Below the pieces are notes generated by a model. The model was not told where the DNA came from, made no database searches, and was given only the letters and a program-made list of their open reading frames with translations. Shown piece after piece: positions 7,423 to 16,057 of a stretch of 34,295 bases of DNA (its first letter is position 1; every line of letters starts with the position of its first letter). Position numbers and translations under genes: made by a program. Source of the DNA: Candidatus Kuenenia stuttgartensis (GTDB lineage Bacteria > Planctomycetota > Planctomycetia > Pirellulales > UBA1268); assembly GCA_945883745.1 (NCBI GenBank), contig CAMCYH010000027.1:1-34295 (forward strand). Direction: 5' to 3'.

Positions 7423-8298
7423 ATGAAACCGGCTGCCCCCCCAGCGACGAATCGCGAATGGCCCACCGTGGCGATTGTCGGAGTCGGCCTGATCGGCGGG
7501 TCGATCGGCCTGGCTCTGCAGTCTCGCCGTCTTGCAGGCCGCGTGATCGGCGTGGGGCGTTCGGCCGCATCCCTGGCCACCGCCCGCACGGCGAAGGTTG
7601 TGACCGAGACGTCGCTCGATCTGGAGGAGGCCGCGGCGGAGGCCGATCTCGTCGTCGTGGCGACCGACGTCGGCACGATCGCATCGCTCCTCGACCGTGT
7701 TGATGAGGCCGTACGGCCAGGCACACTCATCACCGACGCGGGCAGCACGAAGGCCTCGATCGTGGCGGCCTGGGAGAAACGCCGCCGCAGTCGTCGCGGC
7801 CGCTTTGTCGGCGGCCACCCCATTGCCGGCAGTCATAAAAGCGGCCCCGCGGCGGCCGATGCCACACTCTTCGAGGGCCGTGTCACCGTCGTGACGCCCG
7901 CCCGCGGCACTCCTGCCGCCGACGCCGAGGCGATTGGTGGCTTCTGGTCTGCGGTTGGTTCGACGGTGTTCATGATGGACCCGAAGGAGCACGACAAGAT
8001 CCTCGCCGCCACGAGCCATGCCCCTCATCTCCTGTCAGCCGCGATCGCGCTGGCCACCCCCGCTGCGGCCCGACAGTTCACCGCCGGCGGCTGGCGAGAT
8101 ACCACGCGGATTGCTGCCGGTGATCCCGAACTGTGGGCCGACATTCTGCTCGACAACGCCGCCCAGGTGGCCAAGGCGCTGGCTCGGATCGCCGCAGGTG
8201 CTGAAAAGATGCTCGCCGCCATCGAGTCGGGCGACCGACGCCGACTCATGACCCTGCTGGCACGCGCGAAGGAGGAACGTGATGCTGTGGGAGGTTGA
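7423..8298 (+). CDS. tyrA: Prephenate (or arogenate) dehydrogenase
   Basis: The 291-residue enzyme performs the NAD(P)-dependent oxidative step of tyrosine synthesis. The N-terminal Rossmann motif is G-V-G-L-I-G-G-S-I-G (residues 20-29), followed by V-V-V-A-T-D-V-G. The family motifs D-A-G-S-T-K, G-G-H-P-I-A-G-S-H-K-S-G and S-H-A-P-H-L-L-S-A-A-I-A are present, and the C-terminal half is the helical dimerisation domain with T-R-I-A-A-G-D-P-E-L-W. The ATG at 7423 begins 13 residues before the Rossmann strand. No chorismate mutase or ACT domain is fused. Its 3' end overlaps the start of purL by 17 bases, and the purL ribosome-binding site lies inside its last codons, so the two are probably translated from one transcript. 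Coenzyme and prephenate-versus-arogenate preference cannot be read here. Confidence 0.92.
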   Translation: MKPAAPPATNREWPTVAIVGVGLIGGSIGLALQSRRLAGRVIGVGRSAASLATARTAKVVTETSLDLEEAAAEADLVVVATDVGTIASLLDRVDEAVRPGTLITDAGSTKASIVAAWEKRRRSRRGRFVGGHPIAGSHKSGPAAADATLFEGRVTVVTPARGTPAADAEAIGGFWSAVGSTVFMMDPKEHDKILAATSHAPHLLSAAIALATPAAARQFTAGGWRDTTRIAAGDPELWADILLDNAAQVAKALARIAAGAEKMLAAIESGDRRRLMTLLARAKEERDAVGG

Positions 8299-11209
8299 TG
8301 TACGCCTGAAGGATGCCGGTGGCGACCACGCCGCCCGTGCCGTCGTGGAAGGTGCCGCGGCGCTCGGCGTGGCAGCATGCACGCGGGCCGTCACGGTCAC
8401 CGGCTGGCTGATCGAGGGGCCACTTTCCCATGCGGACATCGAGCGAGTCGCCGCCACGCTGCTCACCGATCCAGTCACCGAGTCGTTCATGGTGGCGGAA
8501 GTGGGAGATGCGGCGCTCGCACGCGGGCCGGCCGATCTGCCGACGGTGCTGCACGTGCTCCCGCGAACGGGCGTGACCGACCCCGCCGCGCTCTCGGCCC
8601 ACGAGTCGCTCGCCCTGCTGGGGCTCCGCCCAGCCGCCGTGCGCAGCGTGAAGAAATACTGGCTGCCCCCACTCGACCACGCCGATGCGGAGCGGCTCGC
8701 CTGGAAGCTGCTGGCCAGCGAGGCGATTCACGACGTCGTCATCGGCCCGCTCGTGCTCACCACGCTCTCCGGCGGCCGCACCTGGACGTTCGCACAGGAA
8801 TCGATCCGCCTCGCAGGGCTCGACGATGCGGCGCTTGTGCAACTCAGCCGCGAACGCTGCCTCGCCCTGACGGCTGCCGAACTGCATGCCGTCCGCGACC
8901 ACTTCCTCAGCCTCGGCCGCGACCCGTTCGAGATCGAACTGGAGACGATCGCCCAGACCTGGAGCGAGCACTGCTGCCACAAGACGCTCGGCAGCCCGGT
9001 CGATCACATTCGTCCCGATGGCACGACGCGGTACGACAACCTGCTGAAGGAAACGGTCTTTGCCGCGACCCAAACGGTCCGCAGGCAGCTCGGCCCCCGA
9101 GACTGGTGCGTGAGCGTTTTTCGGGACAACTCGGGTGTGGTCCGATTTGACGGTGACAATGACATCTGCGTGAAAGTGGAGACCCACAACCATCCCTCCG
9201 CGATCGAGCCCTATGGCGGCGCGGCCACCGGCCTGGGGGGCGTGATCCGAGACGTGCTCGGCACCGGCCTGGCTGCCAAACCGATCGCCAACCTCGACGT
9301 CTTTTGCGTGGGCTCTTCCGAGCTCCCCGCCGACGAACTGCCGCCGGGCGTGATCCACCCGCGGCGACTCCTCGAGGGCGTGGTGGCGGGGGTCCGCGAC
9401 TACGGCAACCGGATGGGCATCCCGACGATCGCCGGTGGGGTCTTCTACGATCCTGGCTATACCTGCAACCCGCTGGTTTTCTGCGGCACCGTTGGAGTAA
9501 TGCCACGCAACGCGGCCGATGCCTCGGTGCAGCGGGGCGATCTGATCGTGGTGGCCGGCGGCCGTACCGGCCGCGATGGCATTCATGGCGCAACGTTCTC
9601 CAGCATCGAACTGTCGAGCGAGAGTGAAACGGAGTCGGGCGGGGCGGTGCAGATCGGCCATGCAATCAATGAAAAAACACTTTGCGACTTCGTGCTGGCC
9701 GCCGCCGAGCAGCGGCTCTTTCATGCGATCACTGACTGCGGCGCCGGTGGGCTCTCCAGCGCCGTCGGAGAAATGGGCGCTACGCTGGGAGCCGACGTCG
9801 ATCTCGATCGCGTGCCGCTGAAGTACGAAGGGCTCTCAGCGACCGAGGTCTGGATCTCCGAGGCTCAGGAGCGGATGGTGCTCGCGGTGCCACCGGGCAA
9901 CTGGGAAAAAATCGCTGCGATCGCAGCCGCCGAGGGGGTCGAAGCGACAGCCATCGGCACCTTCACCGGCCAGGGCCGGCTCGTGCTCAAATGGCAGGGC
10001 CGCATCGCGGGCGACCTCGACTGCCACTTTCTCCACGAGGGCCGGCCGCGGCAACGGCTGATCTCGCGGTACTCGCCTCCGCTGCGCGAGCCAAGCCTGT
10101 GGCCCGCAGATCTGCCCTCGCTCGATCGCTGCCTGCTTGACGTGCTGGCGGCGCCCGACGTGGCCAGCAAGGAATGGATCATCCGGCAGTACGACCACGA
10201 GGTGCAGGGGGCGAGCGTCGTGAAACCACTCCTCGGCCCCGGCGACGGCCCGGCCGATGGCACGGTCGTCCGCGGCGTGCTCGGCCGTGACCGCGGTATT
10301 GTGCTCGGCGTGGGCCTGCGGCACCGCATCGGCGGACGCGATCCCTACCAGATGGCTGCCGGCGGCATCGTCGAGGCGATTGCCAATGTCGTGGCCGCTG
10401 GGGCTGATCCGGAGCGGATCGCACTCCTCGACAACTTCTGCTGGGGCGACACGCGTCGCGAGACATCGCTCGGCACGCTCGTGGAGGCCTGCCGCGCCTG
10501 CCACGACATGGCGGTCTTTTTCGCAGCACCGTTCGTGAGCGGGAAGGATAGTCTCAACAACGTCTTCTCGTACGTCGACGCAGCCGGCACGCCCCACGAA
10601 CTCTCGATCCCGCCTACGCTGTTGGCCACCGCGCTGGGGCAGGTCGACGACGTCCGCCGGGCGATGACGCCCGACCTGAAGACGCCCGGCAGCCGCCTCG
10701 CGATAATCGGCCTGTCGCGGGATGACCTGGCCGGCTCGCAGGTGGAACTGGTCTGCGGGCTGACCGGTGGCAGCGTGCCACAGGTCGATCCCGCAACCTG
10801 CCGCACAGCATGGTCGGCCGTCGCCTCCGCGATCCGCTCGCGCTGCATCGCCGCCTGCCACGATGTCTCCGATGGCGGTGTGGCGGCTGCCGTGGCGGAG
10901 ATGGCGATCGGGGGGGGCTGCGGCGCGAGGCTCGATCTTGCGACGCTTCCTGCCGAAGTCAGTGCCACCGGCGCTGCCCGCGACATCACCCTCGCATTCA
11001 CCGAGACACCCGGACGATTCATCTGTGAAGTGCCGGCCGCGGCCATCGAGCGTTTCGAGGCACTCATGGACGGCCTCGCCTGGGCCTGGGCCGGCGTGGT
11101 AGTGGCCGAACCGGTGCTCACGATCGAGGGCACAGCCGGCACCAGCAACCGCATGACCGTGGCCGATCTGTCCCGAGCCTGGCGACGCATCTCTTCGCAA
11201 CACTCATAA
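8282..11209 (+). CDS. purL: Phosphoribosylformylglycinamidine synthase, PurS-PurL fusion
   Basis: This 975-residue synthetase subunit carries out the fourth step of purine synthesis, converting FGAR to FGAM with ATP and ammonia. It is longer than a normal small PurL (about 740) because two PurS-like ferredoxin-fold segments precede it (about residues 1-75 and 88-165). Together these would mimic the PurS dimer, as in the N-terminus of large PurL. The catalytic core follows: Q-T-W-S-E-H-C-C-H-K near residue 225, the ATP-binding E-T-H-N-H-P-S-A-I-E-P-Y-G-G-A-A near 300, D-C-G-A-G-G-L-S-S near 485 and H-D-V-S-D-G-G-V near 860. There is no C-terminal glutaminase domain; that is the separate purQ 17 bases downstream. 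The ATG at 8282 is preferred to the GTG one codon upstream because GGAGG is 6 bases from it. Confidence 0.95.
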   Translation: MLWEVDVRLKDAGGDHAARAVVEGAAALGVAACTRAVTVTGWLIEGPLSHADIERVAATLLTDPVTESFMVAEVGDAALARGPADLPTVLHVLPRTGVTDPAALSAHESLALLGLRPAAVRSVKKYWLPPLDHADAERLAWKLLASEAIHDVVIGPLVLTTLSGGRTWTFAQESIRLAGLDDAALVQLSRERCLALTAAELHAVRDHFLSLGRDPFEIELETIAQTWSEHCCHKTLGSPVDHIRPDGTTRYDNLLKETVFAATQTVRRQLGPRDWCVSVFRDNSGVVRFDGDNDICVKVETHNHPSAIEPYGGAATGLGGVIRDVLGTGLAAKPIANLDVFCVGSSELPADELPPGVIHPRRLLEGVVAGVRDYGNRMGIPTIAGGVFYDPGYTCNPLVFCGTVGVMPRNAADASVQRGDLIVVAGGRTGRDGIHGATFSSIELSSESETESGGAVQIGHAINEKTLCDFVLAAAEQRLFHAITDCGAGGLSSAVGEMGATLGADVDLDRVPLKYEGLSATEVWISEAQERMVLAVPPGNWEKIAAIAAAEGVEATAIGTFTGQGRLVLKWQGRIAGDLDCHFLHEGRPRQRLISRYSPPLREPSLWPADLPSLDRCLLDVLAAPDVASKEWIIRQYDHEVQGASVVKPLLGPGDGPADGTVVRGVLGRDRGIVLGVGLRHRIGGRDPYQMAAGGIVEAIANVVAAGADPERIALLDNFCWGDTRRETSLGTLVEACRACHDMAVFFAAPFVSGKDSLNNVFSYVDAAGTPHELSIPPTLLATALGQVDDVRRAMTPDLKTPGSRLAIIGLSRDDLAGSQVELVCGLTGGSVPQVDPATCRTAWSAVASAIRSRCIAACHDVSDGGVAAAVAEMAIGGGCGARLDLATLPAEVSATGAARDITLAFTETPGRFICEVPAAAIERFEALMDGLAWAWAGVVVAEPVLTIEGTAGTSNRMTVADLSRAWRRISSQHS

Positions 11210-11226
11210 CCCAGCCCTCCTCACCG

Positions 11227-11976
11227 ATGCTCTCACCCCGCGCCCTGATCCTTCGTGCCCCCGGCACCAACTGCGACTATGAGACGGCCCACGCCTTCGA
11301 GCGGGCCGGGGCGATCGCCCGCCGCATGCATGTCCGCGCCCTCGCCGAGAAGCCCGCGCTGGCCGACGACTTCCAGATCCTCTGCATCCCCGGCGGCTTT
11401 TCCTACGGCGATGACATTGCCAGCGGCCGCATCTTCGCCCTGGAGCTGAAGCTGCGGCTCGGCGACGCGCTTGTGAAATTTCGCGACAAGGGGGGCCTGA
11501 TGCTCGGCATCTGCAACGGGTTCCAGGTGCTCCTGCAGACGGGACTTCTGCTCGACGGCCAGGCGACACTCGCCCACAACACCTCCGGCCGATTCGTCGA
11601 TCGCTGGGTGCATCTGCGGGCGAAGCCGGGCAAATCCATCTTTCTGCAGGGGATCGACCGCTGCGAATTGCCTGTCGCGCACGCGGAGGGACGGTTCGTC
11701 GCCCGCTCTTCTGCGGACATGGCCGCGCTCGACGCCGCCGGGCAGCTCGTGCTTCGCTATACGCCCGACGCGTCGGGAGCATCAACCAATCCCAATGGTG
11801 CGATGGGCGACGTGGCCGGCGTCTGCGACGAAACAGGGCGAGTCCTCGGCCTCATGCCCCATCCAGAGCGGTTCATCGACGCCACGCAGCATCCATCCTG
11901 GAACGGCCGCCTCGACCCCACCGCCGCCGGTGCCGGGCTCACCATCTTCACCAATGCCGTCAGGGCAGTGGCCTGA
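11227..11976 (+). CDS. purQ: Phosphoribosylformylglycinamidine synthase, glutaminase subunit
   Basis: This 249-residue class I glutamine amidotransferase supplies ammonia to PurL. The nucleophile is C96 in G-I-C-N-G-F-Q, and the catalytic His-Glu pair is H212 and E214 in M-P-H-P-E-R-F. The N-terminal motifs R-A-P-G-T-N-C-D and I-P-G-G-F-S-Y-G-D-D are typical. It begins 17 bases after the purL stop and clearly belongs to the same transcription unit. The length matches bacterial PurQ (about 225-260). Since purS is already fused into the upstream gene, the two genes together encode a complete FGAM synthase. Confidence 0.95.
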   Translation: MLSPRALILRAPGTNCDYETAHAFERAGAIARRMHVRALAEKPALADDFQILCIPGGFSYGDDIASGRIFALELKLRLGDALVKFRDKGGLMLGICNGFQVLLQTGLLLDGQATLAHNTSGRFVDRWVHLRAKPGKSIFLQGIDRCELPVAHAEGRFVARSSADMAALDAAGQLVLRYTPDASGASTNPNGAMGDVAGVCDETGRVLGLMPHPERFIDATQHPSWNGRLDPTAAGAGLTIFTNAVRAVA

Positions 11977-12045
11977 TGTACGAAACCCTCGCCATCCTGG
12001 CCTCGGGTTTCTTGCCGGCCTCCACCAGCCCGCCGGCTCGTGCCT

Positions 12046-12089
12046 GGCGGCTATGTGGGAACGTCCGCCCCGGCGGCTATGTGGGACGT
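12046..12089. repeat. Short direct repeat, 26-bp period
   Basis: GGCGGCTATGTGGGA occurs at 12046-12060 and again at 12072-12086, each followed by an ACGT-like extension. It lies in the 215-bp gap before the lipoprotein gene. It may be a tandem regulatory site or a local duplication. Confidence 0.5.
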
Positions 12090-12191
12090 GGCCAAACTGC
12101 GGTCTTTTTCTCGTGTTTCGCGATTGCCCGATCCCCGGCAGTTTCCTACCCTCCCGCGGCGTTTTTTGGCTCAGGATCCGTCGGCTTCGCC

Positions 12192-13052
12192 ATGTCCAGC
12201 CATTTTCTTCCTTGGGCACTGGTGCTCTGCCTGGCGAGCGGCTGCCGGCTCGCAATCTTCGCGCCGACCGAATCTGTGACGCACGATGCCGGCGACTCAA
12301 TCTCCGTCGGCAGCGGCTCCAAGCCTGAGCCACGGACAATCCCCTGCGAACTCGTTTTCATCCGCCACGGTGAGCACGACGAGCAACTGACCACCGACGT
12401 GTGGAAGCTCACCGACGAGCAGGTGCTCGATCGCGCTGTGCGCCGCCGGCTGCAGGCCAACGGACTGCGGGTGGGCGTGATCGCAACGGCCCTTCCGCCG
12501 AATCTCCAACAACGGTTCACGTCTCCGATTGATCCAGCCCTCGACGCGATCGCCACGCCCGCGCTGATCGAGGCTCCAGCCGTGGTGCGGCAAACCCTTC
12601 GGCTCCTGCCCGGCCGCGAGAACGACGTGCTTGCTTCCAGCGGCATCGGCGAATTGATCCTCATGGAAAGCATCGATGACGCAGTCCGGGGAGCGACCTA
12701 TCGCGATGCAAACGCCGTGTTCGAGGTGCGGGCCTGGCCGGCCGCGAACGGAAGGGTGCGAGTGCAGGTCTGCCCCGTGATCAAACATGGCCCCACGGAA
12801 CGGACCTGGGTCGGCGATGATGGCGTGTTTCGCCTCGAGGCGGGCCAGAAGCGGTACGAGCTCGATCACCTCCTCTTTGAAGCGACGCTCGCGCCGGAGT
12901 CGATCCTCCTGGTGAGCTGTGTGGGCGACGCATCATCGACCGTCGGCGATGCATTTTGTCGCGACCCCGACCATCCCCTCGCCGGAAGACGCCTCGTCGC
13001 CCTACGGCCGCTGGCCCGCATGCCCGACCCCGTCTTCACCGCCAAAGAGTGA
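12192..13052 (+). CDS. Putative lipoprotein of unknown function
   Basis: The 286-residue protein starts at the ATG at 12192. A short hydrophobic signal ends in a lipobox, L-A-S-G-C, with the lipidated cysteine at residue 18, so it is probably exported and membrane-anchored. After a low-complexity linker the rest is globular (about 55-280). It has alternating hydrophobic stretches such as E-L-V-F-I-R-H-G-E-H-D, where the R-H-G superficially resembles a histidine phosphatase motif but the rest of that family is not seen. G-E-L-I-L-M-E-S-I-D-D-A and S-I-L-L-V-S-C-V-G-D also occur. I do not recognise the family; a planctomycete-specific envelope protein is most likely. A longer reading frame from 11976, overlapping the purQ stop, is rejected because those 72 residues look like translated non-coding DNA and would bury the signal peptide. 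Confidence 0.72.
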   Translation: MSSHFLPWALVLCLASGCRLAIFAPTESVTHDAGDSISVGSGSKPEPRTIPCELVFIRHGEHDEQLTTDVWKLTDEQVLDRAVRRRLQANGLRVGVIATALPPNLQQRFTSPIDPALDAIATPALIEAPAVVRQTLRLLPGRENDVLASSGIGELILMESIDDAVRGATYRDANAVFEVRAWPAANGRVRVQVCPVIKHGPTERTWVGDDGVFRLEAGQKRYELDHLLFEATLAPESILLVSCVGDASSTVGDAFCRDPDHPLAGRRLVALRPLARMPDPVFTAKE

Positions 13053-13169
13053 GCGTCGGCTGCGGGTGAAACTGCGGGGTTTTGGCAAGACGCTCCTGCC
13101 TCCCCGGCTTGGCATGCTCTGCGGCGCGTGATTGTGCCGATCCAACCGACACTGCCCGGGAGTCTTGCC

Positions 13170-14543
13170 ATGCCGACCATGCCGAAAACGCCATCCACAC
13201 CCCGTTCCCAACGCCCCAAGGCCCTCACCGTTTTCACCGCCGCGTTCATGGCCGGTGCGGTGGCTGCCGTGGGAATCAACCGCGCCCTGGACGTGCACCT
13301 CGCCCAGGCAAAGCCCCAGGTGGAGTGCGAACCGATCTTCGTCGCCCTGCGGGATCTGGCCCAAGGGTCACCCGTGACGATCTGGGACGTGGCTCTGCGG
13401 GACTGGCCCAAGGCGATGTTGCCGACCACGGCACTCCGTGCCGATGACCGTTTCGAAGGGATGCTCGTGAAGCATCCGGTGCGAGAGGGACAGCCGCTGT
13501 TGTCGGTCCAACTGATGAAAGCGGAAGCTCGCACGATGCCCTCGGATGCGGTCGAGCACGTGGCGGAAACCTACGCGCCGCGGACTTTCCAGCCGGCGCC
13601 GGCATCCCAGCCCGACGCCGACTTGTGGGCGGCTACACACGAGCCGACACCGCAGGTTTCTGCCGACACAAAGCCGGCCGCTGCTCCGGACCAAGTCGTT
13701 GCGGTGAATGAGCCAATCTCGACGGACGAAACCATTTCAACGACGAAGGAAGGCACGCCTCCAGCCACCCTCACCACCGAAGCGGCAGCAACTCCAGCCG
13801 AGACCGCACTCGCGGAGCCGATCCCCGCGCCCCTGGTCGATGAGGTCGCGGCGACGGTCGACAATCCGCTGTCGGCCGCTGTTGAAGAGCCTGCCCCGAT
13901 GGCGACCGTCGACCAGTCCGCAGCGAGTGCGCCGGCTCAGCCAGAGACACCGACAGAGCCAGCCGCACCTGCCGAATCAGACAGGCAGGTCCAACCGGAA
14001 CCCACTCCGGCGCAGACGGTGGCGGCCACGCCCAAGCGGTATCTCGTGGTGCCGGAGCGGATCGCTATCCAGGCGGAAGCCTCGTTCACGTCACCTGTAC
14101 CTCAGCCGGAAGTTTTCGTGGAACCAAATGAAGGTTTGGCCCAGCCTCCGCAGGCCCAAGCATCCCCGGCCGAAGTCGTCCAGCAGAAGCAGGCTCCCGC
14201 CACGAGCCCGGCGACGCAGGGACGGACAGCTCGATCGAAGTCGGTTCCGCGAGTCGCCCAGGCCCCCACGCTCGAAACGCATCCCAATACCGAGCCCCAA
14301 CAGCCGGTGTCGGCACTCGATGGCCTGTTCCCCAATCTCCGCGCGACATTTGGGGTAGTCGATGAGGAGATGCAGAAGATTCGTCGGGAACGGGCGGCCC
14401 AAGAACGCATCGCCCAGGAGCGACAGCAGGCCACCCCCGCTCAAGGCAGACAACAGGCATCGCAGAAGCAGAAGCAACAGCCGCCGCAACCGAACAACCA
14501 GCCACCGCGGTCCGCCCGCTGGCCATGGTCATTCGGCCGCTGA
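13170..14543 (+). CDS. SAF-domain (CpaB-like) protein with long Pro/Ala/Gln-rich tail
   Basis: The 457-residue protein begins with a membrane-anchor helix (about 18-38). A SAF domain follows (about 48-115, with V-A-L-R-D-L-A-Q-G-S-P-V-T, W-D-V-A-L-R-D-W-P, and V-K-H-P-V-R-E-G-Q-P-L-L), the domain found in CpaB of Tad/Flp pili and in FlgA. From about 125 to 400 the sequence is low-complexity, dominated by Pro, Ala, Thr, Glu and Gln, and probably disordered. A short helical segment rich in R/E/Q (about 395-430) precedes a basic end, W-P-W-S-F-G-R. The ATG at 13170 has GGGAG 7 bases upstream, better than the GTG at 13128. No other pilus gene is adjacent, so a pilus role is uncertain. The last 15 bases overlap the convergent quinone reductase-like gene. 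Confidence 0.7.
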   Translation: MPTMPKTPSTPRSQRPKALTVFTAAFMAGAVAAVGINRALDVHLAQAKPQVECEPIFVALRDLAQGSPVTIWDVALRDWPKAMLPTTALRADDRFEGMLVKHPVREGQPLLSVQLMKAEARTMPSDAVEHVAETYAPRTFQPAPASQPDADLWAATHEPTPQVSADTKPAAAPDQVVAVNEPISTDETISTTKEGTPPATLTTEAAATPAETALAEPIPAPLVDEVAATVDNPLSAAVEEPAPMATVDQSAASAPAQPETPTEPAAPAESDRQVQPEPTPAQTVAATPKRYLVVPERIAIQAEASFTSPVPQPEVFVEPNEGLAQPPQAQASPAEVVQQKQAPATSPATQGRTARSKSVPRVAQAPTLETHPNTEPQQPVSALDGLFPNLRATFGVVDEEMQKIRRERAAQERIAQERQQATPAQGRQQASQKQKQQPPQPNNQPPRSARWPWSFGR

Positions 14544-15545
14544 TGCACTCCCGCACTCGATGACAAGCTTGCCGGTGAGGCCACCAGTACGGTGAATCGT
14601 ACTCGCCTCTTGGAGCGCATGTGCCTCCGCGGTGGCCTCGAGCGGGAGCACCCGGTCGATCGGCACCCGCAAAGCCCCCGCGGCCAGCCAGCGGTTGATG
14701 TCGGCGGCCGCTGCAGCCTGCGTGTGGCACGACGCCTTGAACATGACAAATCCAAAGAGCCGGCACTGCTTCACGTAGAATGGCCCGACGGGAAATGCCG
14801 GCCGGGCGTCACGGCCCGCCATGATCACCATCCGCCCGCCATCGCCCAGCATTTCGACTGCTTGGTCAAAGGCTGGCTCGCGGATTGTCTCCCAATAGAC
14901 ATCGACGCCCTCCGGAGCCGCCGCACGGACCGCCGCAAGCATCGCCACGGAATCGTGGTAATCGACCACGACGTCGGCGCCGAGCCGCTTCACCATCTCC
15001 CGCTTTTGTTCCGTGCCGGCTGAGGCGATGACGCGGGCGCCCAAGGCCTTGGCAATTTGCAGCACCGCCGTGCCCACTCCACCTGACCCACCGTTGACGA
15101 AGATCGTCTCGCCCTGCATGAGCCGGGCGTGATCCACCAGGCCGAGGTGGGCCGTGATCGACACGAGTGCGGCCGCTGCGGCGTCACGGTCACGTACGCC
15201 ATCGGGGGTCGGATAGAGCCACCGCTCATCCACAGCCGCCAACTCGGCACACGTGCCCTGCCTGCCGAGCAAGCCCTGATTAGAACCCCAGACCCGCATG
15301 CCGGGACAAAGTCGGTCAACATCGTTTCCCACGGCCACGACTTCACCAGCCAGGTCGCAGCCGACAATGAAAGGAAACGAGAGCGGCATCGCCACCGTGC
15401 CAGCCCGCACATAGGTATCGATCGGGTTGACGGCACAGGCTTTGACGGCGACGAGCACCTCACGGGGACCGGGCACCGGGTCGGGCAGTTCACCAACGAT
15501 GATGGATTCCGGGCCGCCGGTCTGCCTGATGAATGCCGCTTTCAT
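14529..15545 (-). CDS. Zinc-independent NADPH:quinone reductase-like (MDR family) oxidoreductase
   Basis: The 338-residue protein is a medium-chain dehydrogenase/reductase of the quinone oxidoreductase group. The N-terminal GroES-like domain includes V-N-P-I-D-T-Y-V-R-A-G and G-C-D-L-A-G-E-V. The nucleotide-binding motif G-G-S-G-G-V-G-T-A lies near residue 155, followed by A-S-A-G-T-E-Q-K. The structural-zinc cysteine cluster of alcohol dehydrogenases is absent, which suits zinc-independent quinone or enone reduction with NADPH. The ATG at 15545 begins the canonical M-K-A-A-F-I and overlaps the stop of the upstream zinc-ribbon gene as ATGA, showing translational coupling. Its 3' end overlaps the convergent SAF-domain gene by 15 bases. 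The natural substrate is unknown. Confidence 0.88.
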   Translation of the reverse strand: MKAAFIRQTGGPESIIVGELPDPVPGPREVLVAVKACAVNPIDTYVRAGTVAMPLSFPFIVGCDLAGEVVAVGNDVDRLCPGMRVWGSNQGLLGRQGTCAELAAVDERWLYPTPDGVRDRDAAAAALVSITAHLGLVDHARLMQGETIFVNGGSGGVGTAVLQIAKALGARVIASAGTEQKREMVKRLGADVVVDYHDSVAMLAAVRAAAPEGVDVYWETIREPAFDQAVEMLGDGGRMVIMAGRDARPAFPVGPFYVKQCRLFGFVMFKASCHTQAAAAADINRWLAAGALRVPIDRVLPLEATAEAHALQEASTIHRTGGLTGKLVIECGSASAAE

Positions 15546-16057
15546 CGCCGTTGCGGGCGTGCCGTCGCCCACATCCCTGCACCCACCAACCCCATCACCG
15601 CACCGAGTGTCCCGATCACGAGGAGCGCCCGTGACACGCCTTGCCAAAAAGAAGACCGCTGCTGAAGCCGCTTCTCATCCGGCAGCGGTGGCCGAGCCAC
15701 ACCTGACTGCGACAGTTCCTTCCAGGCCTGGAAAATCTGTTTGTCACTCGCGGCAGCCACGTTGGCCCGAATCATTTCCGACGTGATCGTGGCTTGTTGA
15801 GGCACCGCCAGTAACGCGGCACCAGACCATGCCAGCACCGTCGCGACACCACCGGCCAGCATGCAGGCATGCGCGAGTCGCCAGCCCATGCCGGACCGCG
15901 ACTGTCCCTCCTCGACCGACTTCAGGCGGCTGAAGTCACGCAGTTTGGGCACGGCGACCTCGCGGCCGCAGGCCGGGCAGGCCACGAAGCCTCCCGCCTT
16001 CCCGCTTGTGATCGGAATCACATGCGAGCACGAGCAGGGCAGCAGGAATGATTTCAT
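15542..16057 (-). CDS. Zinc-ribbon membrane protein of unknown function
   Basis: The 171-residue protein begins with a probable zinc ribbon: C-S-C near residues 8-10 and C-P-A-C near residues 27-30. Two hydrophobic membrane helices lie at about 62-85 and 143-165. Between them is a soluble segment with K-Q-I-F-Q-A-W-K-E-L. The order of cytoplasmic zinc ribbon, helix, external loop, helix is common among unnamed planctomycete proteins. It is the first gene of a two-gene unit with the quinone reductase-like enzyme (ATGA overlap). It may modulate or anchor something at the membrane, but no function can be given. Confidence 0.72.
   Translation of the reverse strand: MKSFLLPCSCSHVIPITSGKAGGFVACPACGREVAVPKLRDFSRLKSVEEGQSRSGMGWRLAHACMLAGGVATVLAWSGAALLAVPQQATITSEMIRANVAAASDKQIFQAWKELSQSGVARPPLPDEKRLQQRSSFWQGVSRALLVIGTLGAVMGLVGAGMWATARPQRR

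Noticed and set aside
8246..9724. A 492-residue minus-strand open frame within purL
   Set aside because: Antisense shadow; low-complexity His/Arg/Ala composition typical of GC-rich reverse frames, with purL certain on the other strand.
11976..12191. N-terminal extension of the lipoprotein gene overlapping the purQ stop
   Set aside because: The extension would bury the signal peptide and lipobox and has non-coding character.
12360..12375. R-H-G in the lipoprotein as a histidine phosphatase active site
   Set aside because: The other catalytic residues and overall layout of that superfamily are not visible.
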